Source: Ensifer adhaerens | GTDB taxonomy: Bacteria; Pseudomonadota; Alphaproteobacteria; Rhizobiales; Rhizobiaceae | Direction: 5' to 3' | Assembly (NCBI RefSeq): GCF_001270265.1 | Contig: NZ_LGAP01000011.1 | Coordinates: 1 to 64,000, forward strand | Length of the DNA stretch: 64,000 nucleotides | Part shown: in pieces, positions 33,222-43,272 of the stretch | Position numbering within the stretch: position 1 is the stretch's first letter | How the letters are laid out: every line of letters begins with the position of its first letter | Notes under the pieces: model-generated | Databases searched by the model: none | The model's input: only the letters and a program-made list of their open reading frames with translations | Told to the model about the DNA's origin: nothing | Translations under genes and position numbers: made by a program

Positions 33222-34130
33222 ATGACCATACTGACCGCCTCTGCAACCGCTCCGAACGCTGCTCGGACAGGTGTCATCATCATGCTTCTCGGCATGTTGA
33301 TGTTCTCGCTGAACGACGTCATGGGCAAATGGCTGGTGGCGACCTATTCCGTCAGCCAGTTGATGGTGATCCGCAGCATCGCGGCACTGCTCGTGCTTTC
33401 GCCCTTCATCCTGAAGCGCGGGCTGCGCTCGATGTTGCGCGTCGAGCGGCCTTGGCTCCAGGCGCTGCGCTCGCTGCTTTTTGCCGTAGATGCATCGGCC
33501 TTCTATTTCGCCGTCGCCTACATGCCGCTTGCAGACACCATGACCTATTGGCTGGCAGCGCCGATCTATGTTGCCGCCGCCTCGCCGTTCCTGCTCGGCG
33601 AGAAGGTCGGCTGGCGACGCTGGACGGCAATCCTCGTCGGTTTTGCCGGCGTCGTGATCGCGCTCGAGCCGTCGAAGGACACTTTCAGCCTGCCGGCCCT
33701 GATTGCCCTTGTCGGCAGCGCCGCCTTTGCCTTTGCGCTAATGCTCGGTCGAACGCTGCGCTCGACCCCGGATACGACGCTGGTCTGCTGGCAGGTCATC
33801 GGCGCGCTCGTCTTTTCGCTTGTAGGCGTCGTCGCCAACCCTTCCGGCTGGGCGCCTGTCGATGGCGAGGCGATCCTTCAACTCGGTATGCTGGGCATCG
33901 TTGCGATGCTGGCGCACATTCTGGTCAACCGCGCACTGAAACTCGCGGACGCTGCAACGGTGGTACCGCTGCAATACACGCTCCTCCTTTGGGCCGTCGT
34001 CTTCGGCTGGTGGTTCTTCGGCGACATGCCGCGCCCGACCGTCATCATCGGCGCCGGGCTGATCGTCACTTCGGGCCTCTTCATCTTCTTCCGCGAACAG
34101 CAGTTGAAGAAGCGCGGCCGAAACGTTTAG
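33222..34130 (+). CDS. EamA-family (DMT) membrane transporter
   Basis: The 302-residue protein has ten membrane helices made of two EamA repeats (about residues 15-140 and 150-290). GMLMFSLNDVMGKWLVATYS, with Asn-Asp in helix 1, and the second-repeat end VFGWWFFGDMPRPTVIIGAG are typical of drug/metabolite exporters of the RhaT/RarD group. Export of a metabolite or amino acid is likely, but the substrate is unknown. The frame is open upstream from a TTG at 33207; I prefer the ATG at 33222, without a strong ribosome binding site for either. Confidence 0.8.
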   Translation: MTILTASATAPNAARTGVIIMLLGMLMFSLNDVMGKWLVATYSVSQLMVIRSIAALLVLSPFILKRGLRSMLRVERPWLQALRSLLFAVDASAFYFAVAYMPLADTMTYWLAAPIYVAAASPFLLGEKVGWRRWTAILVGFAGVVIALEPSKDTFSLPALIALVGSAAFAFALMLGRTLRSTPDTTLVCWQVIGALVFSLVGVVANPSGWAPVDGEAILQLGMLGIVAMLAHILVNRALKLADAATVVPLQYTLLLWAVVFGWWFFGDMPRPTVIIGAGLIVTSGLFIFFREQQLKKRGRNV

Positions 34131-34223
34131 CCGCCGGCCAGCAATCGGAACCTTGGGAGCAGCGTTTCCACCTCCCTCGTCCTCTGATACTTCGCACGCG
34201 TCTCAAAGCTGAAGGAGGCTCAC

Positions 34224-34619
34224 TTGGCCAAAGCGATCCATTCGATGATCCGGGTTCTCGACGAACAGAAATCCCTGGATTTCTACGGCGCTGCATTCGG
34301 GCTTTCCGTCGCCGAACGGCTCGATTTCGAAGCCTTCACGCTCGTCTATCTCAGCAATGATGAGAGCGAATTCGAACTCGAACTGACGATCAACAAGGAT
34401 CGCACCGAACCCTATGCGCTCGGCGACGGCTACGGTCACCTCGCCCTGTCGGTGAGCGACCTCGACAGCGAGCACAAGCGATTGACCGAGGCTGGGCTTG
34501 GCCCGAACAAGATCGTCGAATTCAATCGCGACGGTGCGCTTCTGGCACGGTTCTTCTTCATTACCGATCCGGACGGCTACAAGATCGAGGTCCTGCAACG
34601 TCACGGCCGGTACAAGTGA
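34224..34619 (+). CDS. VOC-family protein, glyoxalase I-like
   Basis: The 131-residue protein has a paired beta-alpha-beta-beta-beta fold. It starts AKAIHSMIRVLDEQKSLDFY, where His is the first metal ligand, and continues with ELELTINK (Glu ligand), GYGHLALSVSDL (His ligand) and DPDGYKIEVLQR (Glu ligand). This order, His-Glu-His-Glu, is that of lactoylglutathione lyase, which detoxifies methylglyoxal with glutathione. The start is TTG at 34224 after GGAGG. Substrate choice is inference; other VOC lyases share the ligand set. Confidence 0.8.
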   Translation: MAKAIHSMIRVLDEQKSLDFYGAAFGLSVAERLDFEAFTLVYLSNDESEFELELTINKDRTEPYALGDGYGHLALSVSDLDSEHKRLTEAGLGPNKIVEFNRDGALLARFFFITDPDGYKIEVLQRHGRYK

Positions 34620-34748
34620 TCGTCTGACGGCGATCACAATCAATCAAAACAATACCGATTATCGCGCCTATCTATTTCGCTTATAGGCCGGCCGGATCTA
34701 GTGTTCTCCGGAAGCATCAAGAATGATGCGCCAACAAGGGGAACACGG

Positions 34749-35525
34749 ATGAAGACGCAGATTGCAGCAATCATGCTGGCTGTCATGGCGACGGCAACGT
34801 CGGCCGGGGCCGCAGACAAGATCAAGATTGGCACCGAAGGCGCCTATCCTCCTTTCAACTTCGTCGATTCCGCCGGCAAGATCGGCGGCTTCGATGTCGA
34901 CATCGGGCTGGCGCTCTGCGAGCGCATGAAGGCGGACTGCGAGGTTGTCGCGCAGGACTGGGACGGCATCATTCCCGGTCTGCTCGCCAAGAAATACGAT
35001 CTCATCATCGCGTCGATGTTCATCACCGAAGAGCGAAAGAAGCAGGTCGCATTCACCAATCCCTATTATCTTGCGGCAATGACGCATGTCGCGCCGAAGG
35101 GCGCCGGCATCACCGCCTTTACCAATGAGGCCCTCAAGGGCAAGGTGATCGGTGCCCAGTCGGGCACCACCCAGGCGGATTTCATCGCTGCTACCTATCC
35201 GGACGCCGAGATCAAGCTCTATCCGACCCAGGATGAAGCCAATCTCGACATGGTCAACGGCCGTCTCGACCTGCAGGTCGGCGACATGCTGCCGCTCCTG
35301 GATTGGGTGACGAAGAACGACGACGGCAAGGCCTGCTGCGAAATCATCGGCGAACCGATCACCGACAAGAAGTTCGTCGGCGATGGCGTCGGCATTGCCG
35401 TTCGCCAGGACGACAACGAGCTGCGCGAGAAACTCAACAAGGCGCTCGACGAAATCCGCGCCGACGGCACCTACAAGAAGATCAACGACAAATACTTCAC
35501 TATCGACGTCTATACGATGAAGTAG
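34749..35525 (+). CDS. Periplasmic polar amino-acid-binding protein (ArgT-like)
   Basis: The 258-residue protein has a signal peptide (MKTQIAAIMLAVMATATSAG) and the SBP_bac_3 fold: IKIGTEGAYPPFNFVDSAGK near residue 25, DWDGIIPGLLAKKYDLIIAS near residue 75, and IGAQSGTTQADFI. These match lysine/arginine/ornithine- or octopine-type binding proteins. No permease or ATPase genes are adjacent, so it is an orphan component or works with a transporter elsewhere. Start: ATG at 34749 after AAGGGGA. A hairpin follows at 35540. Confidence 0.85.
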   Translation: MKTQIAAIMLAVMATATSAGAADKIKIGTEGAYPPFNFVDSAGKIGGFDVDIGLALCERMKADCEVVAQDWDGIIPGLLAKKYDLIIASMFITEERKKQVAFTNPYYLAAMTHVAPKGAGITAFTNEALKGKVIGAQSGTTQADFIAATYPDAEIKLYPTQDEANLDMVNGRLDLQVGDMLPLLDWVTKNDDGKACCEIIGEPITDKKFVGDGVGIAVRQDDNELREKLNKALDEIRADGTYKKINDKYFTIDVYTMK

Positions 35526-35539
35526 ACAGATCGGCTGCG

Positions 35540-35564
35540 ACCGACCGCCACCAGGGCGGTCGGT
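35540..35564 (+). terminator. GC-rich hairpin after amino-acid-binding protein gene
   Basis: ACCGACCGCC / GGCGGTCGGT forms a perfect 10-bp stem with a 5-base loop, 15 bases after the stop codon. There is no T tract, so it is either a weak intrinsic terminator or an mRNA-stabilising hairpin. Confidence 0.5.
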
Positions 35565-35579
35565 GCTAGGACAGGGTCG

Positions 35580-36017
35580 GTGATCGGCGGCGACTGGCTT
35601 GAAGCCGGGACCATCGACGGTCGCCAGATATCCCTCCCCCACCATGGGCGCGTCATCATCCGCCGCGGCGCCGTCATCCAGAGTAACACGAGTGGCGATT
35701 GGGGAATGTACGGCCGCGACACGGAAATTGGCGCCCACACCGTGATCGACAATTTGGTGCAGGTTGCCCACAACGTCCGTATAGGCCAGGGATGCCAGAT
35801 CACCGCCTGTTGCCTTCTCGCCGGCTCGACCATCATCAAGGATGGCGCTCGGATTGGGCCAAATGCGACGGTTTCGAACGGGCTCCGTATCGGGCGGCAC
35901 GCGAGGGTGACGTTGGGAGCAGTTGTCACGCGCGACGTTGCGGACGGCGGACACGTAACCGGCAATTTCGCCGTCCCGCATGAGCGCTTCCTTGATCAGC
36001 TTCGGCAGGTGCGCTGA
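35580..36017 (+). CDS. Hexapeptide-repeat acyltransferase, LpxD-like, possibly truncated
   Basis: The 145-residue product is almost all left-handed beta helix: IIRRGAVIQSNTSGDWGMYG, then IGAHTVIDNLVQVAHNVRIG and ITACCLLAGSTIIKDGARIG. This resembles the C-terminal part of UDP-3-O-acylglucosamine N-acyltransferase (LpxD), including the NLVQVAHNVRIG stretch with the likely catalytic His. The uridine-binding N-terminal domain of LpxD is absent and the start is a GTG (35580). It may be a short sugar O/N-acyltransferase or a fragment. It borders the sugar cluster that follows. Confidence 0.6.
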   Translation: MIGGDWLEAGTIDGRQISLPHHGRVIIRRGAVIQSNTSGDWGMYGRDTEIGAHTVIDNLVQVAHNVRIGQGCQITACCLLAGSTIIKDGARIGPNATVSNGLRIGRHARVTLGAVVTRDVADGGHVTGNFAVPHERFLDQLRQVR

Positions 36018-36048
36018 CACACTCCTCTGCTAGACGCGTTCCGTAACT

Positions 36049-36561
36049 TCAATCGGTCACGACGTCTCCAGCGATACGCGCCGGCGTTCCCCACGCCTTC
36101 TTTTCGGCCGGGATGTCGCTGTTGACGAAGGACATTGCACCGATGACAGCGCGATCACCGATCGTCACGCCCTTGGCGATGATGGCGTTTGGACCGATAT
36201 AGACGCCGTGGCCAATGGTCGTCGGAGCATAATCGATCGGTGCCTGGCCAAGCGTGACGCTCCTTTGAACAGTGTCATGCGAGTAGATCTGAACGCCGGC
36301 CGAGATAGAACAATGGTCTCCGATCGCCAGGCCACCAGAACCATCAAGAATGGTGTTCGGGCCGATCCAGGTGTGAGCGCCGACTTTGACGTCGCCAAGG
36401 ATCAAAACATTGTCGTAACAGGATGTCCCCTCGCCGAGGCCATACTCACGTGCGTTCTCCCAGCGATCGGTAAGGAGATCCCCGAGAGAGACACGCCGTT
36501 TGAACTTTTCGAGCTTCTCCTTCTGCAAGGCAGCTTGCAGCACTCTTAGAGCATTGAACAC
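36049..36561 (-). CDS. Hexapeptide-repeat acetyltransferase (WbbJ/CysE-like)
   Basis: The 170-residue left-handed beta-helix protein has [40 protein letters not shown] (catalytic His in YSHD) and [20 protein letters not shown]. The layout fits sugar O-acetyltransferases of polysaccharide clusters. I chose the GTG at 36561 because GGGGGAG stands just before it; the frame is open to 36627 but has no ATG start. It is the only leftward gene of the cluster and is divergent from the Gfo/Idh gene. Confidence 0.7.
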   Translation of the reverse strand: MFNALRVLQAALQKEKLEKFKRRVSLGDLLTDRWENAREYGLGEGTSCYDNVLILGDVKVGAHTWIGPNTILDGSGGLAIGDHCSISAGVQIYSHDTVQRSVTLGQAPIDYAPTTIGHGVYIGPNAIIAKGVTIGDRAVIGAMSFVNSDIPAEKKAWGTPARIAGDVVTD

Positions 36562-36718
36562 CAGGCTCCCCCTGACCAATCCGCAATACCTGCACCCTAA
36601 TTTCCCTGCGGTGGAAACAACAGGCAAGATTGCCCGGCTCCGAGAGTTATACCCACGTCAGGCCCAAGCAAGCTTTCCTCGCAATATGAACCTACGCGGT
36701 TGCTTGAGAGGAATCAGC

Positions 36719-37759
36719 ATGGTCAGGGTCGCACTTTGCGGGATGGGGTATTGGGGACGGAATCTTTTTCGGGTGCTGTCGAGCAACTCCGGCATAGAAC
36801 TCGTCGCCGTCGTCGATCCGAAACCGGAGCTCGCAGACAGGCTCCGCCAATCGCACCCGCAGATCGTGGTTCACGCCGACGCCAGCGCCGTCATGGCCGA
36901 TCCGACGATCGACGCAGTGGTCATCGCGACACCGGTATTTTCACATTACGACCTAGCGCGCGCAGCCCTGGAAGCCCGCAAACATGTCATGGTCGAAAAA
37001 CCGATGTGCGCGTCGAGCGCCGAGGCGAGTGACCTTGTCGCACGCGCCGAGGCTTACGGGTTGACCTTGATGGTCGACCACACCTTCCTTTTCCACCCGG
37101 CGGTCCTGAAGCTGGCGGAACTCGTCCACTCCGGAGCGCTAGGTCACGTTTCCTATTTCGACTCACAGCGCATCAATCTCGGTCTGTTCCAGCCGGATGT
37201 GAACGTTCTCTGGGACCTCGCGCCGCACGATCTGTCGATCCTCGATTTCCTCTTCGGCATCGAACCGGTCGATGTCGAGGCCACGGGCTACTGCCACGTC
37301 AACCAGGGGTCGCCTGATATCAGCTACCTGACGCTGCATTATCCCAATTCGATGGTGGCTCATCTCAATCTGAGCTGGATGTCGCCGGTGAAGCTTCGCC
37401 GCGTCGCGATCGGTGGCAGCGAGCAGATGGTCGTCTGGGATGATCTCAATCGAGACGAGCCGCTAAAAATCTACGATTCCGGCATCACGTTCCATTCGAA
37501 GCAGGAACGGGATCTCATCCTGCCGAACTACCGGATTGGATCCGTTTCCTCGCCACGGCTTGCAGCGTCCGAGCCGCTTGTCGATGTCGTCGAACACTTC
37601 CGGCAGTCCATCACGAAACAAGTCACCTGCAAGACAGACGGGCGCCTTGGCCTGCGCGTCGTGCGCACCCTGGAGCGCGCGCAAGCCGCACTCGACCTTA
37701 GCCTTCGTCGCGTCCGTGGGTTCATGCCTGCTTCAATCAACGCTGTAGCCGCGGAATAA
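36719..37759 (+). CDS. Gfo/Idh/MocA-family sugar dehydrogenase
   Basis: The 346-residue protein has an N-terminal Rossmann domain starting MVRVALCGMGYWGRNLFRVL and the active-site motif HVMVEKPM (Lys of the EKP triad) near residue 95. In nucleotide-sugar clusters such enzymes (WbpB/WlbA type) oxidise C3 of a UDP-sugar acid so that a DegT aminotransferase can add nitrogen. The gene order here, with an N-acetyltransferase and two aminotransferases, fits this role. Start: ATG at 36719 after GAGAGGAA. The next gene follows after 4 bases. Confidence 0.82.
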   Translation: MVRVALCGMGYWGRNLFRVLSSNSGIELVAVVDPKPELADRLRQSHPQIVVHADASAVMADPTIDAVVIATPVFSHYDLARAALEARKHVMVEKPMCASSAEASDLVARAEAYGLTLMVDHTFLFHPAVLKLAELVHSGALGHVSYFDSQRINLGLFQPDVNVLWDLAPHDLSILDFLFGIEPVDVEATGYCHVNQGSPDISYLTLHYPNSMVAHLNLSWMSPVKLRRVAIGGSEQMVVWDDLNRDEPLKIYDSGITFHSKQERDLILPNYRIGSVSSPRLAASEPLVDVVEHFRQSITKQVTCKTDGRLGLRVVRTLERAQAALDLSLRRVRGFMPASINAVAAE

Positions 37760-37763
37760 ACCA

Positions 37764-38774
37764 ATGCAGAACACATCGTCCAAGACCGTCAACACCCTAA
37801 ATGGCAAGCGCATCCTGGTCACAGGAGGAGCCGGCTTTGTCGGCTCGCATATAGTCGATCAACTGATGCAGCAAGACGTGGCAAAGGTCGTCGTCATCGA
37901 CAACATGGTGCGCGGTAGGCTCGCCAACCTTGCATCAGTTGCCCACCCCGATCGCCTCGAAGTCATCAACGCGGACATTCGCGATCGTGACCTGCTCGAC
38001 AGGCTGATCGGCAACAGCGACGTCGTGTTCCATCAGGCAGCCCTTCGCATCACCCATTGCGCTGCCGAACCGCGCCACGCCTTCGAAGTGATGGGTCAAT
38101 CGACATTCGATCTCATCGAAGCCTGCGTGAAGCACCGCGTCGAAAAGCTCATCGCCGCCTCTTCTGCCTCGATCTATGGGCTTGCACCGGAGTTCCCGAC
38201 GACGGAGGCCGCAGCGCCCTATGCTGACCGGACGCTCTATGGCGGGCTCAAGCTCCTCAACGAAAGCCTGCTTCGCTCGTTCAACGACATGTTCGGCCTG
38301 AACTACTGCGCCCTGCGCTATTTCAATGTCTATGGCACGCGCATGGATATCCACGGTCGCTACACCGAGGTGCTTATCCGCTGGATGGAGCGTATCGCCG
38401 CCGGACAGGCACCGATCATTTTCGGCGACGGCCTGCAGACGATGGACTTCATCGATGTTCGTGACGTTGCACGCGCCAATATCGCAGCAGCACTCTCCCC
38501 GGCGTCCGATCAGGTCTACAACGTGGCTTCTGGCGAGGAAGTGTCGCTCAAGCAACTCGCCGATGCGCTGCTGAAGACCATGGGACGACTAGATCTGTCG
38601 ATCGAATATATGCCGGCTCGAAGCGTCAATCCGGTCGAGCGGCGTCTCGCCGACCCAACCAAGGCAAAAGAACAGCTCCGCTTCGAAGCGACGATCAGCC
38701 TTGAGCAGGGACTGTCCGATCTTGTCGCGTGGTGGCAGCAGGAACGTGCGCTCGCGATGGAGGCAGCACAATGA
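37764..38774 (+). CDS. NAD-dependent nucleotide-sugar epimerase/dehydratase
   Basis: The 336-residue extended SDR protein has NAD-binding GGAGFVGSH (residues 21-29), the catalytic Ser in AASSASIYG, and a YGGLK motif in place of the standard YxxxK, so the catalytic Tyr and Lys are present. [20 protein letters not shown] is typical of UDP-glucose 4-epimerase-like enzymes. It may make the epimerised or 4-keto precursor for the aminotransferases. It overlaps the next gene by 4 bases. Confidence 0.8.
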   Translation: MQNTSSKTVNTLNGKRILVTGGAGFVGSHIVDQLMQQDVAKVVVIDNMVRGRLANLASVAHPDRLEVINADIRDRDLLDRLIGNSDVVFHQAALRITHCAAEPRHAFEVMGQSTFDLIEACVKHRVEKLIAASSASIYGLAPEFPTTEAAAPYADRTLYGGLKLLNESLLRSFNDMFGLNYCALRYFNVYGTRMDIHGRYTEVLIRWMERIAAGQAPIIFGDGLQTMDFIDVRDVARANIAAALSPASDQVYNVASGEEVSLKQLADALLKTMGRLDLSIEYMPARSVNPVERRLADPTKAKEQLRFEATISLEQGLSDLVAWWQQERALAMEAAQ

Positions 38775-39919
38775 TCCCGCTGATGCGTCCTCTTGTCGGC
38801 CAGGCCGAAGCCGAAGCCGTTGCCGCGGTCATCGCCTCCGGCTGGCTGACGCAGGGCCCACAGGTTCTTGCCTTCGAAAACGAATTTGCAGCCATGACGG
38901 GTGCTGCATATGCCTGCGCCGTATCGAACTGCACAACGGCCCTGCATCTGGCGTTGCTTGCGGTCGGCGTCGGGCCGGGTGACGAAGTCATCACCGTCAG
39001 CCACAGCTTCATTGCCACGGCCAACTCCATTCACATGTGCGGTGCAACGCCGGTTTTTGCCGATATTTGTCCCGACGGCTTCAATATCGACCCGAGCGCA
39101 ATCGCCGCGCTCATCACCCCGCGCACGAAGGCAGTGCTATGCGTCGATCAGATCGGCATGCCCTGCGACCTTCCCGCGATTTGCGAGGTCGCCCGCGCCC
39201 ATGGTCTGCGGGTGGTTGAAGATGCGGCCTGTGCGAGCGGTGCGGAAATCCAGGCCAACGGCACCTGGACCAAGCTCGGCGGCATATTCGCCGATGTCGC
39301 CTGCTTCTCATTCCATCCCCGCAAGATCCTGACCACAGGGGAAGGCGGAATGATTACGACGAACGACCCCGAAATTGACGCGCGCTGCCGTCTGCTTCGC
39401 CAGCACGGCATGAGCGTTTCGGATCTTGCCCGCCACAAGTCCAACCGCGTCGTGACCGAAACCTATGATGAATCCGGCTTCAACTACCGCATGACCGATA
39501 TGCAAGCGGCGGTCGGGCGCGAGCAATTGAAGCGGGTGGACAGCATCGTTGCCGAGCGCCGTGCCTTGGCGAGACGTTACGCGGAGCAGATCAGCGAAAT
39601 CGGCGGCATCGCCGTGCCGATCGAACCTGACTGGGCGCGCTCGAACTTTCAGAGCTACTGTGTCGGCCTGCCTGAAACAGCGGATCGTGACGGCGTCATG
39701 CAATCCATGCTGGACAAGGGCATCGCTACCCGCCGCGCGATCATGTCGAGCCATCTCGAAAAGCCCTGGCAAAACGCCCGTCACGGCGGGTTGGAACGAT
39801 CGGAGAAGGTCAGTCGTACCCATCTCATTCTTCCACTGTTCAACAGCATGACGGAAGACGAGCAGGCGATCGTGGTCGAAGGCCTGAAGACGTCGCTTTC
39901 CGCACAAGGATTGAAGTGA
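38771..39919 (+). CDS. DegT/DnrJ/EryC1-family aminotransferase, first copy
   Basis: The 382-residue PLP-dependent sugar aminotransferase is of fold type I. The start [20 protein letters not shown] is typical, the phosphate-cup region is [15 protein letters not shown], and the PLP lysine lies in [17 protein letters not shown] (HxRK). It transfers an amino group from glutamate to a keto-sugar nucleotide. The ATG at 38771 overlaps the epimerase stop (ATGA). A second enzyme of the same family is encoded one gene later, so two amino groups or two sugars may be made. Confidence 0.85.
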   Translation: MIPLMRPLVGQAEAEAVAAVIASGWLTQGPQVLAFENEFAAMTGAAYACAVSNCTTALHLALLAVGVGPGDEVITVSHSFIATANSIHMCGATPVFADICPDGFNIDPSAIAALITPRTKAVLCVDQIGMPCDLPAICEVARAHGLRVVEDAACASGAEIQANGTWTKLGGIFADVACFSFHPRKILTTGEGGMITTNDPEIDARCRLLRQHGMSVSDLARHKSNRVVTETYDESGFNYRMTDMQAAVGREQLKRVDSIVAERRALARRYAEQISEIGGIAVPIEPDWARSNFQSYCVGLPETADRDGVMQSMLDKGIATRRAIMSSHLEKPWQNARHGGLERSEKVSRTHLILPLFNSMTEDEQAIVVEGLKTSLSAQGLK

Positions 39920-40410
39920 TGCCGATCGCCGACACTGTCTTCCTGGGTGAAAACGTCGTCATCTACCATCCGGATCTCGCAAACCTCTACGGCTGCAAGA
40001 TCGGCGATGGCACACGTGTCGGCACATTCGTCGAGATCCAGTCGGACGTCGAGATCGGCGCAAACTGCAAGATCCAGTCGCATTGCTTCATCTGCTCGGG
40101 TGTCACGATCGAAGACGGCGTCTTTGTCGGGCATGGCGTGATGTTTACCAACGACCGCTACCCGCGCGCGATCAATGACGACGGCAGCCTGCAATCGGCA
40201 GCCGACTGGACCTGCCTGCCGACGCGTGTTTCCAAAGGCGCCTCGATCGGTAGCAACGCAACGATTCTGCCGGATCTCGTCATTGGTCAATACGCATTGG
40301 TGGCCGCGGGTGCCGTCGTGACGCGTAGCGTCCCGGACCACGCAATCGTCGCCGGCAATCCTGCCCGCATCGTCGGTTCAACTTCCCCTTCGCAACGGAC
40401 ATCCGAATGA
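39919..40410 (+). CDS. Sugar N-acetyltransferase, WbpD/WlbB-like
   Basis: The 163-residue left-handed beta-helix enzyme reads [20 protein letters not shown] and [20 protein letters not shown], then [14 protein letters not shown], which closely resembles WbpD/WlbB enzymes that acetylate the 3-amino group of UDP-sugar acids. The tail ([16 protein letters not shown]) is standard. It overlaps both neighbours (start inside the upstream stop, end overlapping the downstream ATG), so it is strictly part of the operon. The product may be a 3-acetamido sugar nucleotide. Confidence 0.82.
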   Translation: MPIADTVFLGENVVIYHPDLANLYGCKIGDGTRVGTFVEIQSDVEIGANCKIQSHCFICSGVTIEDGVFVGHGVMFTNDRYPRAINDDGSLQSAADWTCLPTRVSKGASIGSNATILPDLVIGQYALVAAGAVVTRSVPDHAIVAGNPARIVGSTSPSQRTSE

Positions 40411-41522
40411 ACGCGCACGCCACAGTACCTTTCGTCGATCTCTCGATCCAGTGGAACCAGATCCGTGCCGACGTCATGCCCGACGTCGAGCGGCTGTTCG
40501 AGGCAAATGCCTTTTGCCTGGGGCCATGGGCCAGCGAGTTCGAAAGGCGCATCGCCGACTATCTCGGCGCGCGACATGCGGTTGCCGTCAGCAGCGGCAG
40601 CGCCGCCCTGCATCTCGCCGTCATTGCCGCCGGAATTCGCCGTGGTGACAAGGTCCTGGTGCCTGCCCATACGTTCATCGGTACGGTATGGGGCCTTCTC
40701 TACGAAGGTGCGATCCCGGTCTTCTGCGATGTGGACGCGGCCACCGGCACCATCGATCTCGCCGATGCCAAACGCCGGCTCGATGACGGCGTCAAGGCTA
40801 TCATTCCGGTGCATCTCTACGGGCAGCCGGCCGACATGTCGGCGACGATGGAATTTGCTCGCCGCCACAACCTGACGGTCATCGAGGATGTGGCGCAAGC
40901 GATCGGCGCACGTCACGGCGGCCGCAGCCTCGGAACGATCGGCGATCTCGGTTGCTTCAGTTTCTACCCGGGCAAGAACCTAGGTGGGGCCGGCGAAGGC
41001 GGCCTTATCGTCACCAATGACGACGAGCACGCCAAAGCGCTGCGGGCGCTCAGGGATCATGGGCAGTCACAGCGATACCTGCACGAACGGATTGGCTACA
41101 ACTACCGGATGGACGGCATCCAGGCGCTTGTCCTTGGCCACAAGCTCGGCCACCTCGACGCCTGGACGGATCAACGGCGCGCAATCGCCACGCGTTACAA
41201 GGACGCTCTGGTAGCAACGCCGTTAAAGCTGCCTGAGATCGTGCACGGCGACCATGTCTATCACCTCTATGTGGTGCGGACGGATCGCCGCGACGAGTTG
41301 AAGGCTTATCTCGATGGACACGGCATCCAGACGGGCCTGCACTACCCGATCCCGCTGCACCGGCAGCCGTGCCTGATCGAGATCGCTGCGGGGCAGTCGG
41401 ACTTCCCTGTCGCCGAGGAATTCGCATCACAGGGTCTGTCGCTGCCGATGTTTGCGGGCATGCGCGCCGACCAGCAGAAACGCGTCATTGACGCCGTCCT
41501 TGCATTTTTCGACGGAGAGTGA
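40407..41522 (+). CDS. DegT/DnrJ/EryC1-family aminotransferase, second copy
   Basis: The 371-residue product of this family begins [20 protein letters not shown] and has [20 protein letters not shown] (phosphate cup) and [20 protein letters not shown] with the PLP Lys in YPGKN. The motif resembles WbpE/WlbC aminotransferases that act on the 3-keto product of a Gfo/Idh enzyme. It overlaps the acetyltransferase gene by 4 bases. The first copy has FHPRK in the same place, so the two belong to different subgroups and probably act on different keto-sugars. Confidence 0.85.
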   Translation: MNAHATVPFVDLSIQWNQIRADVMPDVERLFEANAFCLGPWASEFERRIADYLGARHAVAVSSGSAALHLAVIAAGIRRGDKVLVPAHTFIGTVWGLLYEGAIPVFCDVDAATGTIDLADAKRRLDDGVKAIIPVHLYGQPADMSATMEFARRHNLTVIEDVAQAIGARHGGRSLGTIGDLGCFSFYPGKNLGGAGEGGLIVTNDDEHAKALRALRDHGQSQRYLHERIGYNYRMDGIQALVLGHKLGHLDAWTDQRRAIATRYKDALVATPLKLPEIVHGDHVYHLYVVRTDRRDELKAYLDGHGIQTGLHYPIPLHRQPCLIEIAAGQSDFPVAEEFASQGLSLPMFAGMRADQQKRVIDAVLAFFDGE

Positions 41523-41525
41523 GCC

Positions 41526-43157
41526 ATGGCTGAGACAGCACAACGTCGCAAGGTTCTCTGCGTGCGACCGCGACAGAACCCGAACTGCGCGGCGGTCCTA
41601 GCGACGGTTATCGATGAATGGGTTCATGCGCTCGCGCTTCACTGCGACGTTAGCGTCATCGAGCAGGACTTCGACTTTGCTGAGGTCTACGAGCAGTTGA
41701 AGCCCGATTTCCTGATCTTCGACTCCGTCCATTGGGGGCGACCTCACCGGTTGAATATCGCCAACGCACAAGCGCATCCGCATGTACCGCGTGCGCTGTA
41801 TCTCAACTGCGACCCGCACGACCCGATGCGTCCGCTCATTCTGCAGATGCTAGACAACTACGGCATCGACACGGTTTTCTGCACCGGCAACGAACAAATC
41901 CAACATATGCCGGAACTGCTGCGGATCACCTCTTTCATACTGCCAAAATTTATCGATCCGACCGTGTTCCGGGATTACAAACTCGACAAGATTATCCCCG
42001 TCACGGTTTTCAGTGGGCATCTGTTCCCAACCTTCTACCCCTGGCGTGCACAGGTGACAGAAGAGGTCCAACGCCTGTTCCCGACACTGGTCTACACGCA
42101 TCCCGGCTACGACAAGAACCATCAGGCACCCTTCGAAGTACGTGACGAGAAATACTCGCAGCTGATTTCACAGAGCTATTTCTCGATCTCCGACACCACA
42201 CGGATGGACTACGTCGTTCGCAAACATCTGGAGATCCCGGCATCCGGCGCCATCCTCGTTGCGCCGGAATCGGAGCCCTTGAAGGAATACGGTTTCGTCG
42301 ATCTTGAGAATTGCGTGCTCGGCTCCGGCCGCGAGCTCTATATCAAGATAAATGCGATCTCGCGTAGCCCTGATCTCTATTCCTATATCTGCAAGCAGGG
42401 GCACGACCTCGTTCACAGCCGCTATACCCGGCAATCCTGGACACACATGCTCGATTGGTTCGAATGCCGCATCAGGCTTCAGCCGGGCGAAATCGTGCAG
42501 CAGCAGGGCAAATTCGGACGGTTCGAGAATGTCCCGGCCGCTCCTGGCACACCGTGGATTGCCGACGCCGTCATCTTCGATAGCCCGATGTCCGCCGTCC
42601 TGCGGTCGGCGCGCGACGCGATCCTCTCGGGAGAAGACCTTACGTCAACCAAGGCAGGGCTCAACGAGCTGACCACCTGGATCGGTCATGTGGCGGAGCC
42701 CTGGATCCTGATGGGCGTCATCGCGCTTCTTGAGGGTGACCTCAACCAGGCGGCCCTTTGGCTCAGCCGCAGAGGCAATGCCCAGGGCCAATCGGACCCG
42801 GAACTCGGCCGCCTCGATCCGGTCGAAATCGCCTGGCTGTTGATGCTTGCCGAACTGCTGGAAGATGAAGGCCTTCGCGACCTGATGCTGGAGCGTGCGA
42901 TCGACGCTCCCCACGTCAGCATCCGGCGCATGCAATGGCTATGGCGTGCCGATGCTGATGAACTCGATGACCACGCGACCGGCGTCGATGGTCCCGAGCC
43001 TGGCGACTGCTTGTCGATCCATTGGCTTGGCCAAGAGGATCTCGCAACCTGGATCTCCCTTGCCGAGCGCGTGCTCGCTGCCAATAGCAGGGCCGATCGG
43101 ATTCGCTACGGTGCCGTTCTCGACGGCCGGTCCAAGATCATGCTCGGGACGAGCTGA
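41526..43157 (+). CDS. Glycosyltransferase with extra C-terminal domain
   Basis: The 543-residue protein has an N-terminal region with VLCVRPRQNPNCAAVLATVI and FLIFDSVHWGRPHRLNIANA. Its centre contains SQSYFSISDTTRMDYVVRKH and LEIPASGAILVAPESEPLKE, typical of GT-B glycosyltransferases of the Glyco_trans_1_2 kind. The last 170 residues are helical and TPR-like (LMGVIALLEGDLNQAALWLS), unusual for a plain glycosyltransferase and perhaps a protein-binding part. It follows the aminotransferase by 3 bases. It may attach the amino sugar made by this cluster to a glycan or protein. Confidence 0.72.
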   Translation: MAETAQRRKVLCVRPRQNPNCAAVLATVIDEWVHALALHCDVSVIEQDFDFAEVYEQLKPDFLIFDSVHWGRPHRLNIANAQAHPHVPRALYLNCDPHDPMRPLILQMLDNYGIDTVFCTGNEQIQHMPELLRITSFILPKFIDPTVFRDYKLDKIIPVTVFSGHLFPTFYPWRAQVTEEVQRLFPTLVYTHPGYDKNHQAPFEVRDEKYSQLISQSYFSISDTTRMDYVVRKHLEIPASGAILVAPESEPLKEYGFVDLENCVLGSGRELYIKINAISRSPDLYSYICKQGHDLVHSRYTRQSWTHMLDWFECRIRLQPGEIVQQQGKFGRFENVPAAPGTPWIADAVIFDSPMSAVLRSARDAILSGEDLTSTKAGLNELTTWIGHVAEPWILMGVIALLEGDLNQAALWLSRRGNAQGQSDPELGRLDPVEIAWLLMLAELLEDEGLRDLMLERAIDAPHVSIRRMQWLWRADADELDDHATGVDGPEPGDCLSIHWLGQEDLATWISLAERVLAANSRADRIRYGAVLDGRSKIMLGTS

Positions 43158-43272
43158 ATTGGTGCGAGGCCGTTGATATCGACGGCCTCGTCGCTTCCAT
43201 AACCTCTGTCGAAGCTTGCCTCCACCTTCCCGTCCGGCCAAAGTCCTTCGTACAGGCAAGACGAGGCAAGAT

